Part shown: piece by piece, positions 1-9,695 of the stretch
How the letters are laid out: each line of letters starts with the position of its first letter
Numbering within the stretch: position 1 is the first letter of the stretch
Assembly (NCBI RefSeq): GCF_017875465.1
Contig: NZ_JAGGMQ010000001.1
Span: forward strand, 3,968,001-4,032,000
Length of the DNA: 64,000 nt
Source: Winslowiella toletana
Lineage (GTDB): Bacteria; Pseudomonadota; Gammaproteobacteria; Enterobacterales; Enterobacteriaceae
Reading direction: 5' to 3'
Program-made: the position numbers and the translations under genes
Notes under the pieces: model-generated
What the model was told of the DNA's origin: nothing
The model's database searches: none
Seen by the model: the letters and a program-made list of their open reading frames with translations, nothing else

Positions 1-971
1 ATAATCAGATTGGCCTCCAGGTTCAGCGACAGACTCAGCGGATCGAGATTGCTGGAGCCGACGGTCGCCCACTGCTGATCCTGCACGGCGATTTTGCCGT
101 GCAACGGACGGCGAATGTACTCATAGATCTCGACCCCGGCTTCCAGCAGATAGTTATACAGCAGCTCCGCCCCGACCTTAACGATCGGCATATCCGGTTC
201 GCCCTGTACTATCAGCTTCACCCTGACGCCGCGTTTTGCCGCCTCGCGCATCTCGCGCAGCAGGCGATAGCCCGGGAAGAAGTAGGCATTGGCAATAATC
301 ACCTCCTGTTGCGCGCTGCGCAGCATATCCATGTAGTGCTGCTCAATATCGTCACGGTGCTGATCGTTATCGCGAAACACAAACAGCGCCTGCGCATCGC
401 CCGGGGTACTGTTATGCACCGGGCGGTGAGAGCGATAGCCCCACCAGCGGCGCGTCACTTGCTCGCTACCGATCTCCTGCTGCACATAGCGCGCAATATC
501 CTCAACAATCGGCCCTTTGACTTCCACCGCATAGTCCTGTTTAGCCTGCGGGCCATAGCTGGAGTTATGCTCTTCGGAGAAGTTAATCCCACCCACAAAG
601 GCGATTTCGCCATCTGCCACCACGATTTTGCGATGCAGACGGCGGAACACATTGGTACGCATACCAAATATCAGCGGGCGCGGATCGTAATAGATAAAAC
701 GCACCCCCTCGGCGGTCAGACTGTGCACATACTCATCCGACAGATCCGGTGAGCCGTAACCATCGACCATCATTTCAATCTTTACGCCGCGTCTGGCGGC
801 GGCCAGCAGCTCGGCGTGCAGATCTTTGCCAACCTGGTCCTCAAACAGAATAAACGTTTCCAGTAGCAGGCTGTGTTGCGCGCGACGAATCGCGCCATAG
901 ACCCGCGGGAAAAACGCTTCGCCATTTTCCAGCAAACGGATGCGGTTGCCATCGCGCCATTGCATATTCAT
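1..971 (-). CDS. clsB: Cardiolipin synthase B (3' part outside window)
   Basis: Phospholipase-D superfamily enzyme that makes cardiolipin at the inner membrane. Two HKD motifs are visible: an H-R-K-x4-D version ([18 protein letters not shown], about residue 110) and [21 protein letters not shown] near the truncated end. The start [17 protein letters not shown] overlaps the ybhP stop as ATGA (971-968), so the two genes are translationally coupled as in E. coli. The C-terminal portion, beyond roughly 320 residues, runs off the left edge. Identification is secure from the family motifs and the ybhP partner. Confidence 0.93.
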   Translation of the reverse strand, partial: MNMQWRDGNRIRLLENGEAFFPRVYGAIRRAQHSLLLETFILFEDQVGKDLHAELLAAARRGVKIEMMVDGYGSPDLSDEYVHSLTAEGVRFIYYDPRPLIFGMRTNVFRRLHRKIVVADGEIAFVGGINFSEEHNSSYGPQAKQDYAVEVKGPIVEDIARYVQQEIGSEQVTRRWWGYRSHRPVHNSTPGDAQALFVFRDNDQHRDDIEQHYMDMLRSAQQEVIIANAYFFPGYRLLREMREAAKRGVRVKLIVQGEPDMPIVKVGAELLYNYLLEAGVEIYEYIRRPLHGKIAVQDQQWATVGSSNLDPLSLSLNLEANLI

Positions 972-1729
972 AGATGAATCTCCACGGCCAGCGGCGCATG
1001 ATCGGAGAGATGTGACCAGGGTTTGCGCGGGAGTTTCTGTGGATGACTGGCGCTGGCATTGCGCACATAGATACGATCGAGGCGCAGCAGCGGGAAGCGG
1101 GCAGGGAAAGTGCGTGCTGGCCGTCCATTTTCACGGCTGAACACCTCTTCCAACCCTGCGCCCTCTGCCAGCAGCTGATTAGCGCGCTGTTGCCAGTCAT
1201 TGAAATCCCCGGCGACCACTACCGGCGCATCGGCGGGTAGCGATTGCAGTAGCTGGCACATCATCTCCATCTGCGCGTTGCGGTGCGCGTCGCGCAATCC
1301 AAGGTGAACGCAGATAACATGCAGAGTGATATCCCGATCCGGCACCTGCACTTTGCAGTGCAACATGCCGCGCTTTTCACTATCGGGCACCGAAATATCA
1401 AGATTTTCGTAACTGACGATAGGAAAACGCGACAGTACCGCGTTGCCATGGTGTCCTTCGGGATAGACCGCATTTCGGCCATAGGCATAATCATTCCACA
1501 TGGTATCGGCAAGAAATTCGTAATGGGGTGTTTCAGGCCAGTTCTCCACGTTTAACAGATGCGTTTCGTGGGTGCCCATCACCTCCTGTAACAAGACAAT
1601 ATCTGCACTGGTTGCACGCACTGCTTCACGCAGTTCTGGCAGAATAAAGCGCCGGTTTGAAGCGCTAAAACCCTTGTGAGTGTTAATCGTCAGGACTTTA
1701 AATGAAAATCCTTGCGCCTTTTGTGACAT
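968..1729 (-). CDS. ybhP: YbhP, endonuclease/exonuclease/phosphatase-fold protein
   Basis: A 253-residue protein of the DNase I-like EEP metal-dependent phosphodiesterase superfamily. Hallmarks seen are the N-terminal LTINTHKGF (metal-site Asn), ADIVLLQEV (metal-binding Glu), [17 protein letters not shown] (Asp/Asn pair) and the C-terminal [10 protein letters not shown] (catalytic His). There is no signal peptide. Its substrate is unknown. Constant coupling to clsB suggests a phospholipid-related phosphodiester, which is inference. It is transcribed divergently from ybhQ and heads the ybhP-clsB operon. Confidence 0.9.
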   Translation of the reverse strand: MSQKAQGFSFKVLTINTHKGFSASNRRFILPELREAVRATSADIVLLQEVMGTHETHLLNVENWPETPHYEFLADTMWNDYAYGRNAVYPEGHHGNAVLSRFPIVSYENLDISVPDSEKRGMLHCKVQVPDRDITLHVICVHLGLRDAHRNAQMEMMCQLLQSLPADAPVVVAGDFNDWQQRANQLLAEGAGLEEVFSRENGRPARTFPARFPLLRLDRIYVRNASASHPQKLPRKPWSHLSDHAPLAVEIHL

Positions 1730-1909
1730 ACTGTGTGCGCTCTCCTTTTCGTTTTGTTAAGGATAAAGTGTAGTCTTTGTCACAAAAGAGTGCCGATATG
1801 AGCGGTAATTTGCGGCAAAATCCGAAAATTGCGTTAGTCTGAGGAAATTCGTCACCGACACCTGTCGGTAACAGCTTGGGCGACCTTTACTTGGGTCTGC
1901 CAGGAGAAA

Positions 1910-2305
1910 ATGATGAAATGGTCGAACCGTATTCAGATTGTCACCGGACAAACCTGTGTACATATTTCACTGCATCTGTTGCTTATCGCCGCCCTGGTGT
2001 GGGGCTGGAAGCATCAGGCGCTGGTCCAGGTCAGCATGGTTTTACTGGCGATGTATAGCAGCGTGTTCGTTGCTATGATGCTGACACAGCGCGTTCCGCG
2101 CCTGCGTAACCTCGGGGACTTCCTCGAAGACGTCACCACCACTTACTACTTCGGCGCCGCGATGCTGGTGCTGTTGCTGCTGTCGCGGGTGATCCACAAT
2201 AACCTGTTGCTCGGCGGTATTGGTGTATTGATGGTGGCTGGTCCGGCCGTGGTCTCGCTGCTGGCGAAAGAGCCAGCACGCAATATAGAGAAAAAACGCG
2301 GCTAA
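1910..2305 (+). CDS. ybhQ: YbhQ, inner membrane protein
   Basis: A 131-residue hydrophobic protein with four predicted membrane spans (about residues 15-35, 38-57, 75-95 and 98-116) and a basic C-terminus. It matches E. coli YbhQ in length and in the blocks TTTYYFGAA and AGPAVVSLLAK. A ribosome-binding site (AGGAGAAA) precedes two consecutive ATG codons at 1910. Function is unknown. It stands alone and divergent from ybhP, and is followed by a strong terminator. Confidence 0.88.
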   Translation: MMKWSNRIQIVTGQTCVHISLHLLLIAALVWGWKHQALVQVSMVLLAMYSSVFVAMMLTQRVPRLRNLGDFLEDVTTTYYFGAAMLVLLLLSRVIHNNLLLGGIGVLMVAGPAVVSLLAKEPARNIEKKRG

Positions 2306-2320
2306 AGGCGGCGCGAAAGA

Positions 2321-2351
2321 AAAAGAGGCTGAGCAATCAGCCTCTTTTTTT
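2321..2351 (+). terminator. Intrinsic terminator after ybhQ
   Basis: Perfect 12-bp inverted repeat (2321-2332 with 2337-2348), GCAA tetraloop, ending in a T run. It closes the ybhQ transcript. Confidence 0.9.
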
Positions 2352-2523
2352 ATTGCTCTTCAGGTAGCATTAGGGAGTTAGCGACAGAGATGTTACAATC
2401 CCAAACTTACGCACCGTAGTTTGTGCCCCCCTTTCAAACGTCAGGCTCGCCTGGCGTCAAGTTATCCCCCTGGAAACTACGCCGTCGAACACGGTCAGGG
2501 CGGATCCGGAGTTACTCTAATTT

Positions 2524-3942
2524 ATGTCATTTGATTCTCTCGGCCTGAGTGCCGACATTCTGCGCGCTGTTGAAGAGCAGGGCTATACTGAGCCAACGCC
2601 AATCCAGCGTCAGGCGATCCCGGTAGTGCTGGCAGGCCGTGACCTGATGGCCAGTGCGCAAACCGGTACCGGTAAAACCGCAGGCTTCACCCTGCCGCTG
2701 TTGCAGCTGTTAAGCAGCAACAACCCGCACCCTAAAGGCCGTCGCCCGGTGCGCGCGCTGATCCTGACACCGACCCGTGAACTGGCGGCGCAGGTGGGCG
2801 AAAACGTCAGCGAATACAGCAAACATCTGAATATCCGTTCGATGGTGGTGTTTGGCGGCGTCAGTATTAACCCGCAGATGATGAAACTGCGCGGTGGCGT
2901 TGATGTGCTGGTGGCGACCCCAGGTCGTCTGCTGGATCTGGAACATCAGAATGCCGTGGATCTGTCCCACGTTGAAATCCTTGTGCTGGACGAAGCTGAC
3001 CGTATGCTGGATATGGGCTTTATCCACGATATCCGTCGTGTGCTGTCTAAACTGCCCGCGAAGCGTCAGAACCTGCTGTTCTCCGCGACTTTCTCTGATG
3101 AGATTAAAGGCCTGGCGGAAAAACTGCTGACCAATCCTGAGCAGGTAGAAGTGGCGCGTCGTAATACCGCTTCTGAGCAGGTTACTCAGCATGTAATGTT
3201 TGTTGATAAGAAGCGCAAACGTGAACTGCTCTCCTTCCTGATTGGCCGCGATAACTGGCAGCAGGTGCTGGTGTTTACCCGTACCAAACACGGTGCTAAC
3301 CATCTGGCGGAACAGCTGAATAAAGATGGCATCACTGCGGCGGCGATCCACGGTAATAAAAGCCAGGGCGCTCGTACCCGCGCACTGAGTGATTTTAAAG
3401 ATGGCGGCATCCGTGTGCTGGTCGCCACTGATATCGCGGCGCGTGGTCTTGATATCGAAGAGCTGCCGCATGTGGTCAACTATGAGCTGCCTAACGTACC
3501 GGAAGATTACGTTCACCGTATCGGCCGTACCGGCCGTGCTGCGGCAACCGGCGCCGCGCTGTCACTGGTGTGCGTTGACGAGCATAAACTGCTGCGTGAT
3601 ATCGAGCGTGTGCTGAAGCGTGAAGTGCCACGTAGCGCAATCGAAGGCTACGAGCCAGACCCGAACATCAAAGCTGAGCCGATTCAGAACGGTCGTGGTT
3701 CAGGTGGCGGCGGTGGTCGTGGCGGCAATGGCGGCGGCCGTGGCCGTGGTCCGGCGCAGGGCCAGCGTGGTGGTCAGAACAGCGGCGATCGCAGCGCGAG
3801 CAACGGTGAGCGTAGCCAGGGCAATGGTCAGCGTCGTCAGGGCGCAGCGCCTGCCGCACGTGGCAGCAAACCGGCTGGTAGCGGCGCGCCACGCACCAAC
3901 GTGACGCGTCAGCGCCGTTCGAATCCAGGCAATAACGGTTAA
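2524..3942 (+). CDS. rhlE: ATP-dependent RNA helicase RhlE
   Basis: DEAD-box RNA helicase of 472 residues. It remodels rRNA during ribosome assembly and works with the degradosome. Motifs run in order: Q motif ([14 protein letters not shown], about 20-34), Walker A (AQTGTGKT, about 45), [33 protein letters not shown], the helicase-[24 protein letters not shown], and [10 protein letters not shown]. The last ~90 residues are a low-complexity Gly/Arg/Gln tail of RGG type that binds RNA. GGAG lies 12 bp upstream of the ATG. The 172 bp before it hold no gene and presumably carry the promoter. Confidence 0.96.
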   Translation: MSFDSLGLSADILRAVEEQGYTEPTPIQRQAIPVVLAGRDLMASAQTGTGKTAGFTLPLLQLLSSNNPHPKGRRPVRALILTPTRELAAQVGENVSEYSKHLNIRSMVVFGGVSINPQMMKLRGGVDVLVATPGRLLDLEHQNAVDLSHVEILVLDEADRMLDMGFIHDIRRVLSKLPAKRQNLLFSATFSDEIKGLAEKLLTNPEQVEVARRNTASEQVTQHVMFVDKKRKRELLSFLIGRDNWQQVLVFTRTKHGANHLAEQLNKDGITAAAIHGNKSQGARTRALSDFKDGGIRVLVATDIAARGLDIEELPHVVNYELPNVPEDYVHRIGRTGRAAATGAALSLVCVDEHKLLRDIERVLKREVPRSAIEGYEPDPNIKAEPIQNGRGSGGGGGRGGNGGGRGRGPAQGQRGGQNSGDRSASNGERSQGNGQRRQGAAPAARGSKPAGSGAPRTNVTRQRRSNPGNNG

Positions 3943-3953
3943 TCACCGTCACA

Positions 3954-3983
3954 GCGGGCCGCACTGGCGGCCCCTGATTTTTT
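3954..3983 (+). terminator. Intrinsic terminator after rhlE
   Basis: 7-bp GC stem GGGCCGC/GCGGCCC (3956-3962 with 3967-3973), 4-nt loop, then a run of six T. Confidence 0.85.
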
Positions 3984-4064
3984 CTTCCCCTGCGCTTTAT
4001 CCCCGTTTCACATCTTCGCGAAAACCCTTAAACTTGCGCGTCAATTTTTATGAGTGTAATCAGC

Positions 4065-5003
4065 ATGCGGGTTTTACTGGCTCCAATGGAAGGCGTTCTC
4101 GACTCTCTGGTACGTGAACTGCTTACCGAGGTTAATGACTACGATCTCTGTATCACCGAGTTTTTGCGGGTGGTCGATCAGCTATTGCCGGAAAAATCTT
4201 TCTATCGTCTCTGTCCTGAACTGCGGCATGCCAGTCATACGCCATCGGGTACCCGTGTGCGTCTGCAACTGTTGGGTCAGTATCCGCAATGGCTGGCGGA
4301 AAACGCCGCCCGTGCGGTCGCGCTCGGCTCCTGGGGCGTCGATCTTAACTGCGGCTGTCCTTCGAAACTGGTTAATGGCAGCGGTGGCGGCGCGACCTTG
4401 TTGAAAGATCCGGAGCTGATCTATCGCGGCGCGAAAGCGATGCGTGAAGCGGTGCCGGACCATCTGCCGGTGACAGTAAAAATCCGTCTTGGCTGGGATT
4501 CCGGCGCGCGTCAGTTTGAAATTGCCGATGCGGTGCAGCAGGCCGGAGCGACGGAGCTGGCGGTGCATGGCCGCACCAAAGAGGATGGCTATAAAGCTGA
4601 GCGTATTAACTGGCAGGCGATAGCGGATATCCGTCAGCGGCTGACCATTCCGGTGATTGCTAATGGTGAAATCTGGGACTGGCAGAGTGCGCAGGATTGT
4701 CTGGCCGTCACCGGTTGTAATGCGGTGATGATTGGCCGCGGCGCGCTGAATGTGCCCAACCTGAGCCGGGTGATAAAATACAACGAGCCGCGTATGCCAT
4801 GGCCAGATGTGGTGCAGCTGTTGCAGAAGTATACCCAGCTGGAAAAGCAGGGCGACACCGGTCTGTATCATGTGGCGCGGATCAAACAGTGGCTGGGTTA
4901 TCTGCGTAAAGAGTATGCCGAGGCCAGCGAGCTGTTTAGTCAGATTCGCACCCTGAAGCGCTCAGCGGAGATTGCCAGCGTTATCCAGCAGGTTGCCGGT
5001 TAA
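4065..5003 (+). CDS. dusC: tRNA-dihydrouridine(16) synthase DusC
   Basis: FMN- and NADPH-dependent enzyme that reduces U16 in the tRNA D-loop. The protein (312 residues from [13 protein letters not shown]) is close to E. coli DusC throughout, with the catalytic cysteine in DLNCGCPS (about residue 98), the FMN/substrate block [20 protein letters not shown] and IANGEIWDW. An in-frame ATG five codons upstream (4050) is possible, but the E. coli-like start is preferred. Neither has a strong Shine-Dalgarno. Its stop overlaps the stop of the convergent dehydrogenase gene by 4 bp. In E. coli dusC is at 48 min, so its place next to rhlE is a synteny difference. Confidence 0.94.
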   Translation: MRVLLAPMEGVLDSLVRELLTEVNDYDLCITEFLRVVDQLLPEKSFYRLCPELRHASHTPSGTRVRLQLLGQYPQWLAENAARAVALGSWGVDLNCGCPSKLVNGSGGGATLLKDPELIYRGAKAMREAVPDHLPVTVKIRLGWDSGARQFEIADAVQQAGATELAVHGRTKEDGYKAERINWQAIADIRQRLTIPVIANGEIWDWQSAQDCLAVTGCNAVMIGRGALNVPNLSRVIKYNEPRMPWPDVVQLLQKYTQLEKQGDTGLYHVARIKQWLGYLRKEYAEASELFSQIRTLKRSAEIASVIQQVAG

Positions 5004-5962
5004 TTTATCTCGCGGATTGGCTGCTGATCGAGCCAGGCGCGGATATTTTCCAGCGCTTCGCTAAAATAGCGCTGATAATTGCTGTCGCTGACATAGCCCA
5101 GATGCGGCGTGGCCAGCAGATTGGGCAACTGACGATACTCATCATCCTTTGCCACCGGCTCCTGCTCAAACACATCAATAGCCGCGCCAGCAATTAGCTG
5201 GTTTTTTAATGCATTTACTAATGCGCCTGGCGCGATTAATCCGGCCCTCGCGGTATTGATCAGGCAGGCCGTGGGTTTCATCACCGCAATATCTTCGCTG
5301 TCGATCAGACTGGCGCTTTTTGCAGACAACACCATATGCAGGGTGACAATATCACTTTGCGCTAACAGCGTGCGTTTCTGTGCGCAGAACGCTACCCCGG
5401 CCGCTTCCGCTCTGGCCTGCGTCAGACCCGGGCTCCAGGCGCAAACCTGCATGCCAAAAGCCTGTGCGACAGTGGCGACTCTGCTGCCGATTTTTCCCAG
5501 CCCGATAATACCCAGTCGTTTGCCGGCAAGCGTGGTGCCCAGCGTTTGCTGCCAGACATCGCCGCGGGTAAAGGCGTTATTTTCGGTGACCAGATGACGC
5601 GCCAGCCCGAGAATCAGCGCCCAGGTCAGTTCCAGGGGCGCATCCGCACCGCTGGCGGTGCCGCAAACCACCACGCCTTTCGCGCGCGCCGCGGCGATAT
5701 CGATAGCCGCATTGCGCATCCCGGAAGTAATCAGCAGTTTCAGATTGGGCAGCAGATCAAGCAGCGGACGATCGATTGGCGTTCTTTCACGCATCACGAT
5801 CACAATCGCGGCCTCTTTAAGCCGTGCGGCCAGTTGCGCGCGATCGGACAGGTGCTGATTGATCGCCGTGACACTGACGCGATCGCTGATGCTGCGCCAG
5901 TCAGCGAGGCTTAATGCGACATTTTGATAATCATCCAGGATGACACATTTTATCTGGCTCAT
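5000..5962 (-). CDS. D-2-hydroxyacid dehydrogenase family protein
   Basis: A 320-residue NAD(P)-dependent dehydrogenase of the SerA/formate-dehydrogenase fold. The Rossmann motif [13 protein letters not shown] is near residue 150. The catalytic triad can be placed: Arg in NTARAGLI, Glu in DVFEQEPV, and His in [11 protein letters not shown]. Substrate is not determined by sequence; glyoxylate, hydroxypyruvate or other 2-keto acids are possible. It is convergent with dusC and stands alone. Upstream lies a palindromic repeat. Confidence 0.85.
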   Translation of the reverse strand: MSQIKCVILDDYQNVALSLADWRSISDRVSVTAINQHLSDRAQLAARLKEAAIVIVMRERTPIDRPLLDLLPNLKLLITSGMRNAAIDIAAARAKGVVVCGTASGADAPLELTWALILGLARHLVTENNAFTRGDVWQQTLGTTLAGKRLGIIGLGKIGSRVATVAQAFGMQVCAWSPGLTQARAEAAGVAFCAQKRTLLAQSDIVTLHMVLSAKSASLIDSEDIAVMKPTACLINTARAGLIAPGALVNALKNQLIAGAAIDVFEQEPVAKDDEYRQLPNLLATPHLGYVSDSNYQRYFSEALENIRAWLDQQPIREIN

Positions 5963-6024
5963 AAGCCTCCGTTAAATGCGCCGGGCATTTCGCAACAATC
6001 TTAGCAAGATCTCTTAGCACGCTA

Positions 6025-6147
6025 TACCCGTCATACTTCAAGTTGCAGATGCGTTGGCTGCGCCCGCCCACTCCGGTCACATAGTTATCTATGCTCCCGG
6101 AGATGAGCGGGCTTGCCGCCTTCCTGCAACTCGAATTATTTAGGGTA
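6025..6147. repeat. Palindromic intergenic repeat element (~123 bp)
   Basis: The two ends are imperfect inverted copies (TACCC...AAGTTGCAG at 6025-6048 and CTGCAACTCG...GGGTA up to 6147). An inner pair GCCCGC-N3-CTCCGG / CCGGAG-N4-GCGGGC strengthens the palindrome. It resembles the dispersed enterobacterial intergenic palindromes known from Erwinia, Yersinia and Serratia genomes. No other copy was seen in this window. It would fold into a long cruciform or RNA hairpin between two divergent genes. Confidence 0.75.
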
Positions 6148-6193
6148 AATGCGTATGATAGGATGCTAATTATATACCGTTAACGGCTTTACG

Positions 6194-7384
6194 ATGTCCA
6201 CGACCGCAGCACTCAGCAATACCCAGCTTAATAAGCGTATTTTCTCGGTAATTGTTTTTACCTTTTTCTGTTATCTCTCGGTGGGTCTGCCGCTGGCAGT
6301 GCTGCCGGGTTTTGTGCATAACCAGCTCGGTTACAGCTCATTGCTGGCTGGTTTAATTATCAGTATTCAGTATTTCGCCACCCTGGTGAGTCGTCCGCAG
6401 TCGGGGCGACTGGCTGATATGCTTGGCCCGAAACGCGTGGTAATGCTGGGACTGGTCTGTTGCGGCATGAGCGGCGTCCTGACAATTGTGGCGATGCTGG
6501 CGCAGCACCTGCCGTGGCTAAGCCTGCTGCTGCTGGCGGTCGGACGGCTGTTTCTTGGCGTCGGCGAGAGCTTTACCAGCACCGGTTCAACCCTGTGGGG
6601 CATCAATGTGGTCGGTACGACGCAGACCGCGCGGGTGATTTCGTGGAACGGTGTCGCAACCTATCTGGCGATGGCGGTCGGTGCGCCGCTGGGGGTGATG
6701 CTGAATCAGCTGTCTGGTCTCGCTGGCTTTGCTTCACTGATTGTGCTGATGGGTGTGGTGGGCTTCTGGATGGCGAGCAGAAAACCGGCGATCAAAGTCA
6801 GTGTCAGCAGCCGCACGCCGTTTCGTCAGGTTTTTTCCCGCGTCTGGCTGTATGGTTTCGCGCTGGGACTGGGCACCATCGGTTTTGGCGTCATTGCTTC
6901 GTTTATTACCCTCTATTACGCCAGTCGTGACTGGAGCGGGGCAGCGCTGGCGCTGACGCTGTTCAGTCTCGGCTTTATTATGATGCGCATCGTCTTCAGC
7001 AGCTACATTACCCGTTTTGGCGGGCTGAAAGTATCGCTGTTCTCGCTGCTGATCGAGTGTGTTGGTTTGTTGATTATCTGGCAGGCCAGCTCGCCACTGC
7101 TGGTGGATTTCGGCGCGTTTCTTACCGGCGCCGGTTTCTCGCTGGTATTCCCGGCGCTCGGCGTCGAGGCAGTGAAGCAGGTGCTGCCGCAAAGTCAGGG
7201 CAGCGCACTGGGCACCTATTCAGCCTTTCTTGATCTGGGATTAGGGCTGAGCGGCCCGGTCGCCGGGGTTTTAATCGGCTTCTGGGGCATGCAATCCATC
7301 TACCTGGCGGCGGCGCTGGTGGTACTGCTGGCGGCGGCAATTACCGTCCGCATGCTAAGTCTGCCGCAGAAAACCCCGGTCTAA
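6194..7384 (+). CDS. MFS transporter (YfcJ/YhhS-like)
   Basis: A 396-residue major facilitator carrier with twelve predicted membrane spans. The A-like motif between TM2 and TM3 (GRLADMLGPKRVV) and the sequence RLFLGVGESFTSTG are typical of the YhhS/YfcJ (arabinose-efflux-like) group. Substrate unknown. It is a single gene; its last codons overlap the convergent phosphate transporter gene by 4 bp. The palindromic repeat lies in its upstream region. Confidence 0.8.
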   Translation: MSTTAALSNTQLNKRIFSVIVFTFFCYLSVGLPLAVLPGFVHNQLGYSSLLAGLIISIQYFATLVSRPQSGRLADMLGPKRVVMLGLVCCGMSGVLTIVAMLAQHLPWLSLLLLAVGRLFLGVGESFTSTGSTLWGINVVGTTQTARVISWNGVATYLAMAVGAPLGVMLNQLSGLAGFASLIVLMGVVGFWMASRKPAIKVSVSSRTPFRQVFSRVWLYGFALGLGTIGFGVIASFITLYYASRDWSGAALALTLFSLGFIMMRIVFSSYITRFGGLKVSLFSLLIECVGLLIIWQASSPLLVDFGAFLTGAGFSLVFPALGVEAVKQVLPQSQGSALGTYSAFLDLGLGLSGPVAGVLIGFWGMQSIYLAAALVVLLAAAITVRMLSLPQKTPV

Positions 7385-8991
7385 ATCTGGCTGAACAGCC
7401 AGTAGAGCAGCGCTGACAGCAGGACTGACACCGGCAGGGTGAGCAACCAGGCGCAGGCCAGATTACGTAAGGTGGCGATTTGCAGTCCGGAGCGATTCGC
7501 CGCCATGGTGCCTGCGACCCCGGAGGAGAGGACATGGGTAGTGGACACTGGCAGACCAAAGCCATCAGCGGCGCCAATGGTGGCCATCGCCACCAGTTCC
7601 GCGCTGGCGCCCTGAGCATAGCTAAGATGGCTTTTACCAATCTTCTCACCGACGGTCACCACAATCCGTCGCCAGCCCACCATGGTGCCAAGACCCAGTG
7701 CAATCGCCACCACCACTTTGACCCAGAACGGGATATAGCGCGTAGCGCGATCCAGCTCTTTTTTTATTGCCGTCAGGCTCTGTTGCGTGGCGGCAGGCAA
7801 TTTTAGCTCGCTGGATTGCAGCAGCTTAATGCTCTCCGATGCCAGATACATATCATTACGGGTATTTGCCACTGCCTGCGCCGGGATATTATCCAGATTG
7901 CCATAGTGGCCAATTTCATCGCCAATCGATCCTATCAGTTGTCCCAGCGCCGGCATTACCTGTGGCAGCACTTCACCATTTTCTACACAGGCGGTAAGTA
8001 CCGATCGCGGCGCATCCATCAGCGCCCGGGGAGGAAACTGTTGCAGCAATTGCTGTTCGGCCTGGTTTGCCAGCACCACCACGCGCGGGATCTCATGTGG
8101 TGGAATCGAGCGATTCAGCGCCCAGGCAATCGGCATACTGCCCACCAGAATCAGCATAATCAGCCCCATCCCTTTTTGTCCGTCATTGGAGCCATGGGCA
8201 AAGGAGACGCCGGTGCAGGTCAGGATCAGCATGCCACGGATCCACAGCGGTGGTGGATGGTTGCCGTCCGGCGCACGGTACAGCTGACGATTGCGGATAA
8301 ACAGCTTCATCAGCAGCAGCAGTAATCCGGCGGCGATAAAGCCAGTCAGCGGCGACAGCAATAGCGCGTAGCCCACCGTCAGCGCCTGATCCCAGTCAAC
8401 GCCGCTGGTACCGCTGCGGCCATGGATCAGGGCATTCGCGATACCGACGCCAATAATCGATCCAATCAGCGTATGCGATGAGGAAGAGGGCAGGCCCAGC
8501 CACCAGGTGCCAAGGTTCCAGATAATTGCCGAAAACAGCAGCGCATAAATCATGGCAAAACCTTTGCCGCTGCCCGCCTGCAGAATCAGCTCGACCGGCA
8601 GCAGCGAAATAATGCCAAACGCCACCACGCCACTGGAGAGCATGACACCAAGAAAGTTAAAAAAGCCTGACCAGATCACCGCAAAAGTAGGGGGAAGTGA
8701 ATGGGTATAGATGACTGTGGCCACCGCGTTGGCGGTATCGTGAAAACCGTTAACGAATTCAAAACCTAGCGCGATTAACAGCGCGAGTCCCAGCAGCAAA
8801 AAGGGAATATAGCTGATGTCGCTGACCCCCGCATCCTGCACATCCTGGAACAGATTCACCCCGGCAAAGGCGATGCCCAGTACCAGCAGCAGGATAAACA
8901 GCAGCATCGAACCACGGCTGTTTTTAGCGTAAATATTCGGGCGTCCGCTGGCAGGCTGGCGATACGGAGCGATTGCGTTATGTTGGCTCAT
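7381..8991 (-). CDS. Inorganic phosphate transporter, PiT family
   Basis: Low-affinity, metal-phosphate:H+ symporter of the inner membrane. It carries both PiT signature repeats: FVNGFHDTANAVATVIYT (about residue 80) and FAHGSNDGQKGMGLIM (about 260). It also has GLPSSSSHTLIGSIIG and GLPVSTTHVLSS, the paired Ser-rich motifs of the inverted-repeat fold. At 536 residues it is longer than E. coli PitA (499), with an extra N-terminal membrane segment. It is therefore a family member and not clearly the PitA orthologue. The ATG at 8991 follows AAGG; a GTG one codon upstream is less likely. Confidence 0.88.
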   Translation of the reverse strand: MSQHNAIAPYRQPASGRPNIYAKNSRGSMLLFILLLVLGIAFAGVNLFQDVQDAGVSDISYIPFLLLGLALLIALGFEFVNGFHDTANAVATVIYTHSLPPTFAVIWSGFFNFLGVMLSSGVVAFGIISLLPVELILQAGSGKGFAMIYALLFSAIIWNLGTWWLGLPSSSSHTLIGSIIGVGIANALIHGRSGTSGVDWDQALTVGYALLLSPLTGFIAAGLLLLLMKLFIRNRQLYRAPDGNHPPPLWIRGMLILTCTGVSFAHGSNDGQKGMGLIMLILVGSMPIAWALNRSIPPHEIPRVVVLANQAEQQLLQQFPPRALMDAPRSVLTACVENGEVLPQVMPALGQLIGSIGDEIGHYGNLDNIPAQAVANTRNDMYLASESIKLLQSSELKLPAATQQSLTAIKKELDRATRYIPFWVKVVVAIALGLGTMVGWRRIVVTVGEKIGKSHLSYAQGASAELVAMATIGAADGFGLPVSTTHVLSSGVAGTMAANRSGLQIATLRNLACAWLLTLPVSVLLSALLYWLFSQI

Positions 8992-9081
8992 CACACACCT
9001 TCTCAGTCTGAGGGCCGCAATTGCGCGGTATCTGAGCTGTATTACGCGGTTTCTGTGACAGAAAAATGATCGCTCAGTGAA

Positions 9082-9612
9082 CTACTTTTTCAGTCCGGCA
9101 ATAAATTCGCGGCTCATTTGTGGTGAGGTGAGACGTACAAAGTGCAGATGCTGATAGCGGCGGTCATTCAGCATCGCCTCGTAGCGCTGACGGTTGGTGC
9201 GCCAGGTTTTGATCGTCCACAGGATAATCGAGTCGCGGCTAAAGAAGCTTCTGCGGAAGGTTTCCCGGCAATTAGTGCCTGGCCAGATCTCCTGTTGCCG
9301 CCATGCGCGGCTGACAGCGCGACGAATCGCCTGACAGAGGGTACGCAGAAAACCGTAATCGACCCAGATAATGGTATCGACATCGCGCCATTTAATCGGC
9401 TGGCTGCGTTTATAGTTGCCATCCAGCACCCAGCCCGGCTGTTGCAGCGCCAGCTCAAGACGGGCAAATAGCTGCTCGTCACTGCTTTCCCCCCAGTCGC
9501 GCTGCCAGAATAGCGCATCCATTTCGATACAGGGCAGTGCCAGCTGGCGCGCAATCGCCCGGGCAACCGTCGATTTGCCGCTGCCGCTGGTACCAATCAC
9601 GTTGATCTTCAT
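9082..9612 (-). CDS. P-loop NTPase (adenylate-kinase-like, FlaR/topology-modulation type)
   Basis: A 176-residue protein with an N-terminal Walker [10 protein letters not shown] (residues 7-15) and the nucleoside-kinase layout of DNA topology modulation/FlaR-like proteins: LPCIEMDALFW, then GWVLDGNYKR, then DTIIWVDYG. These families resemble small-molecule kinases, but their substrates are unproven. The ATG at 9612 follows GGAG with 7-nt spacing, which decides the start over an adjacent GTG. It is a single-gene unit with no clear partner. Confidence 0.75.
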   Translation of the reverse strand: MKINVIGTSGSGKSTVARAIARQLALPCIEMDALFWQRDWGESSDEQLFARLELALQQPGWVLDGNYKRSQPIKWRDVDTIIWVDYGFLRTLCQAIRRAVSRAWRQQEIWPGTNCRETFRRSFFSRDSIILWTIKTWRTNRQRYEAMLNDRRYQHLHFVRLTSPQMSREFIAGLKK

Positions 9613-9647
9613 CACTTATCTCCATTATCCGTGATTATATTTAAGCA

Positions 9648-9675
9648 TAAAAAAAGCGGGCCATTGCGGCCCGCT
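9648..9675 (-). terminator. Intrinsic terminator after ldtB
   Basis: Read on the minus strand, AGCGGGCC and GGCCCGCT (9668-9675 with 9655-9662) form an 8-bp stem followed by a run of seven T. Confidence 0.88.
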
Positions 9676-9695
9676 GATTCTGGCAGTAGTAAAAC

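Noticed and set aside
2710..3516. 268-codon minus-strand frame across rhlE
   Set aside because: Antisense of a highly conserved helicase with strong codon bias; no ribosome-binding site or recognisable domain.
4182..4871. 229-codon minus-strand frame across dusC
   Set aside because: Shadow of dusC; composition is His/Gln/Arg-rich as expected from antisense of GC-rich genes.
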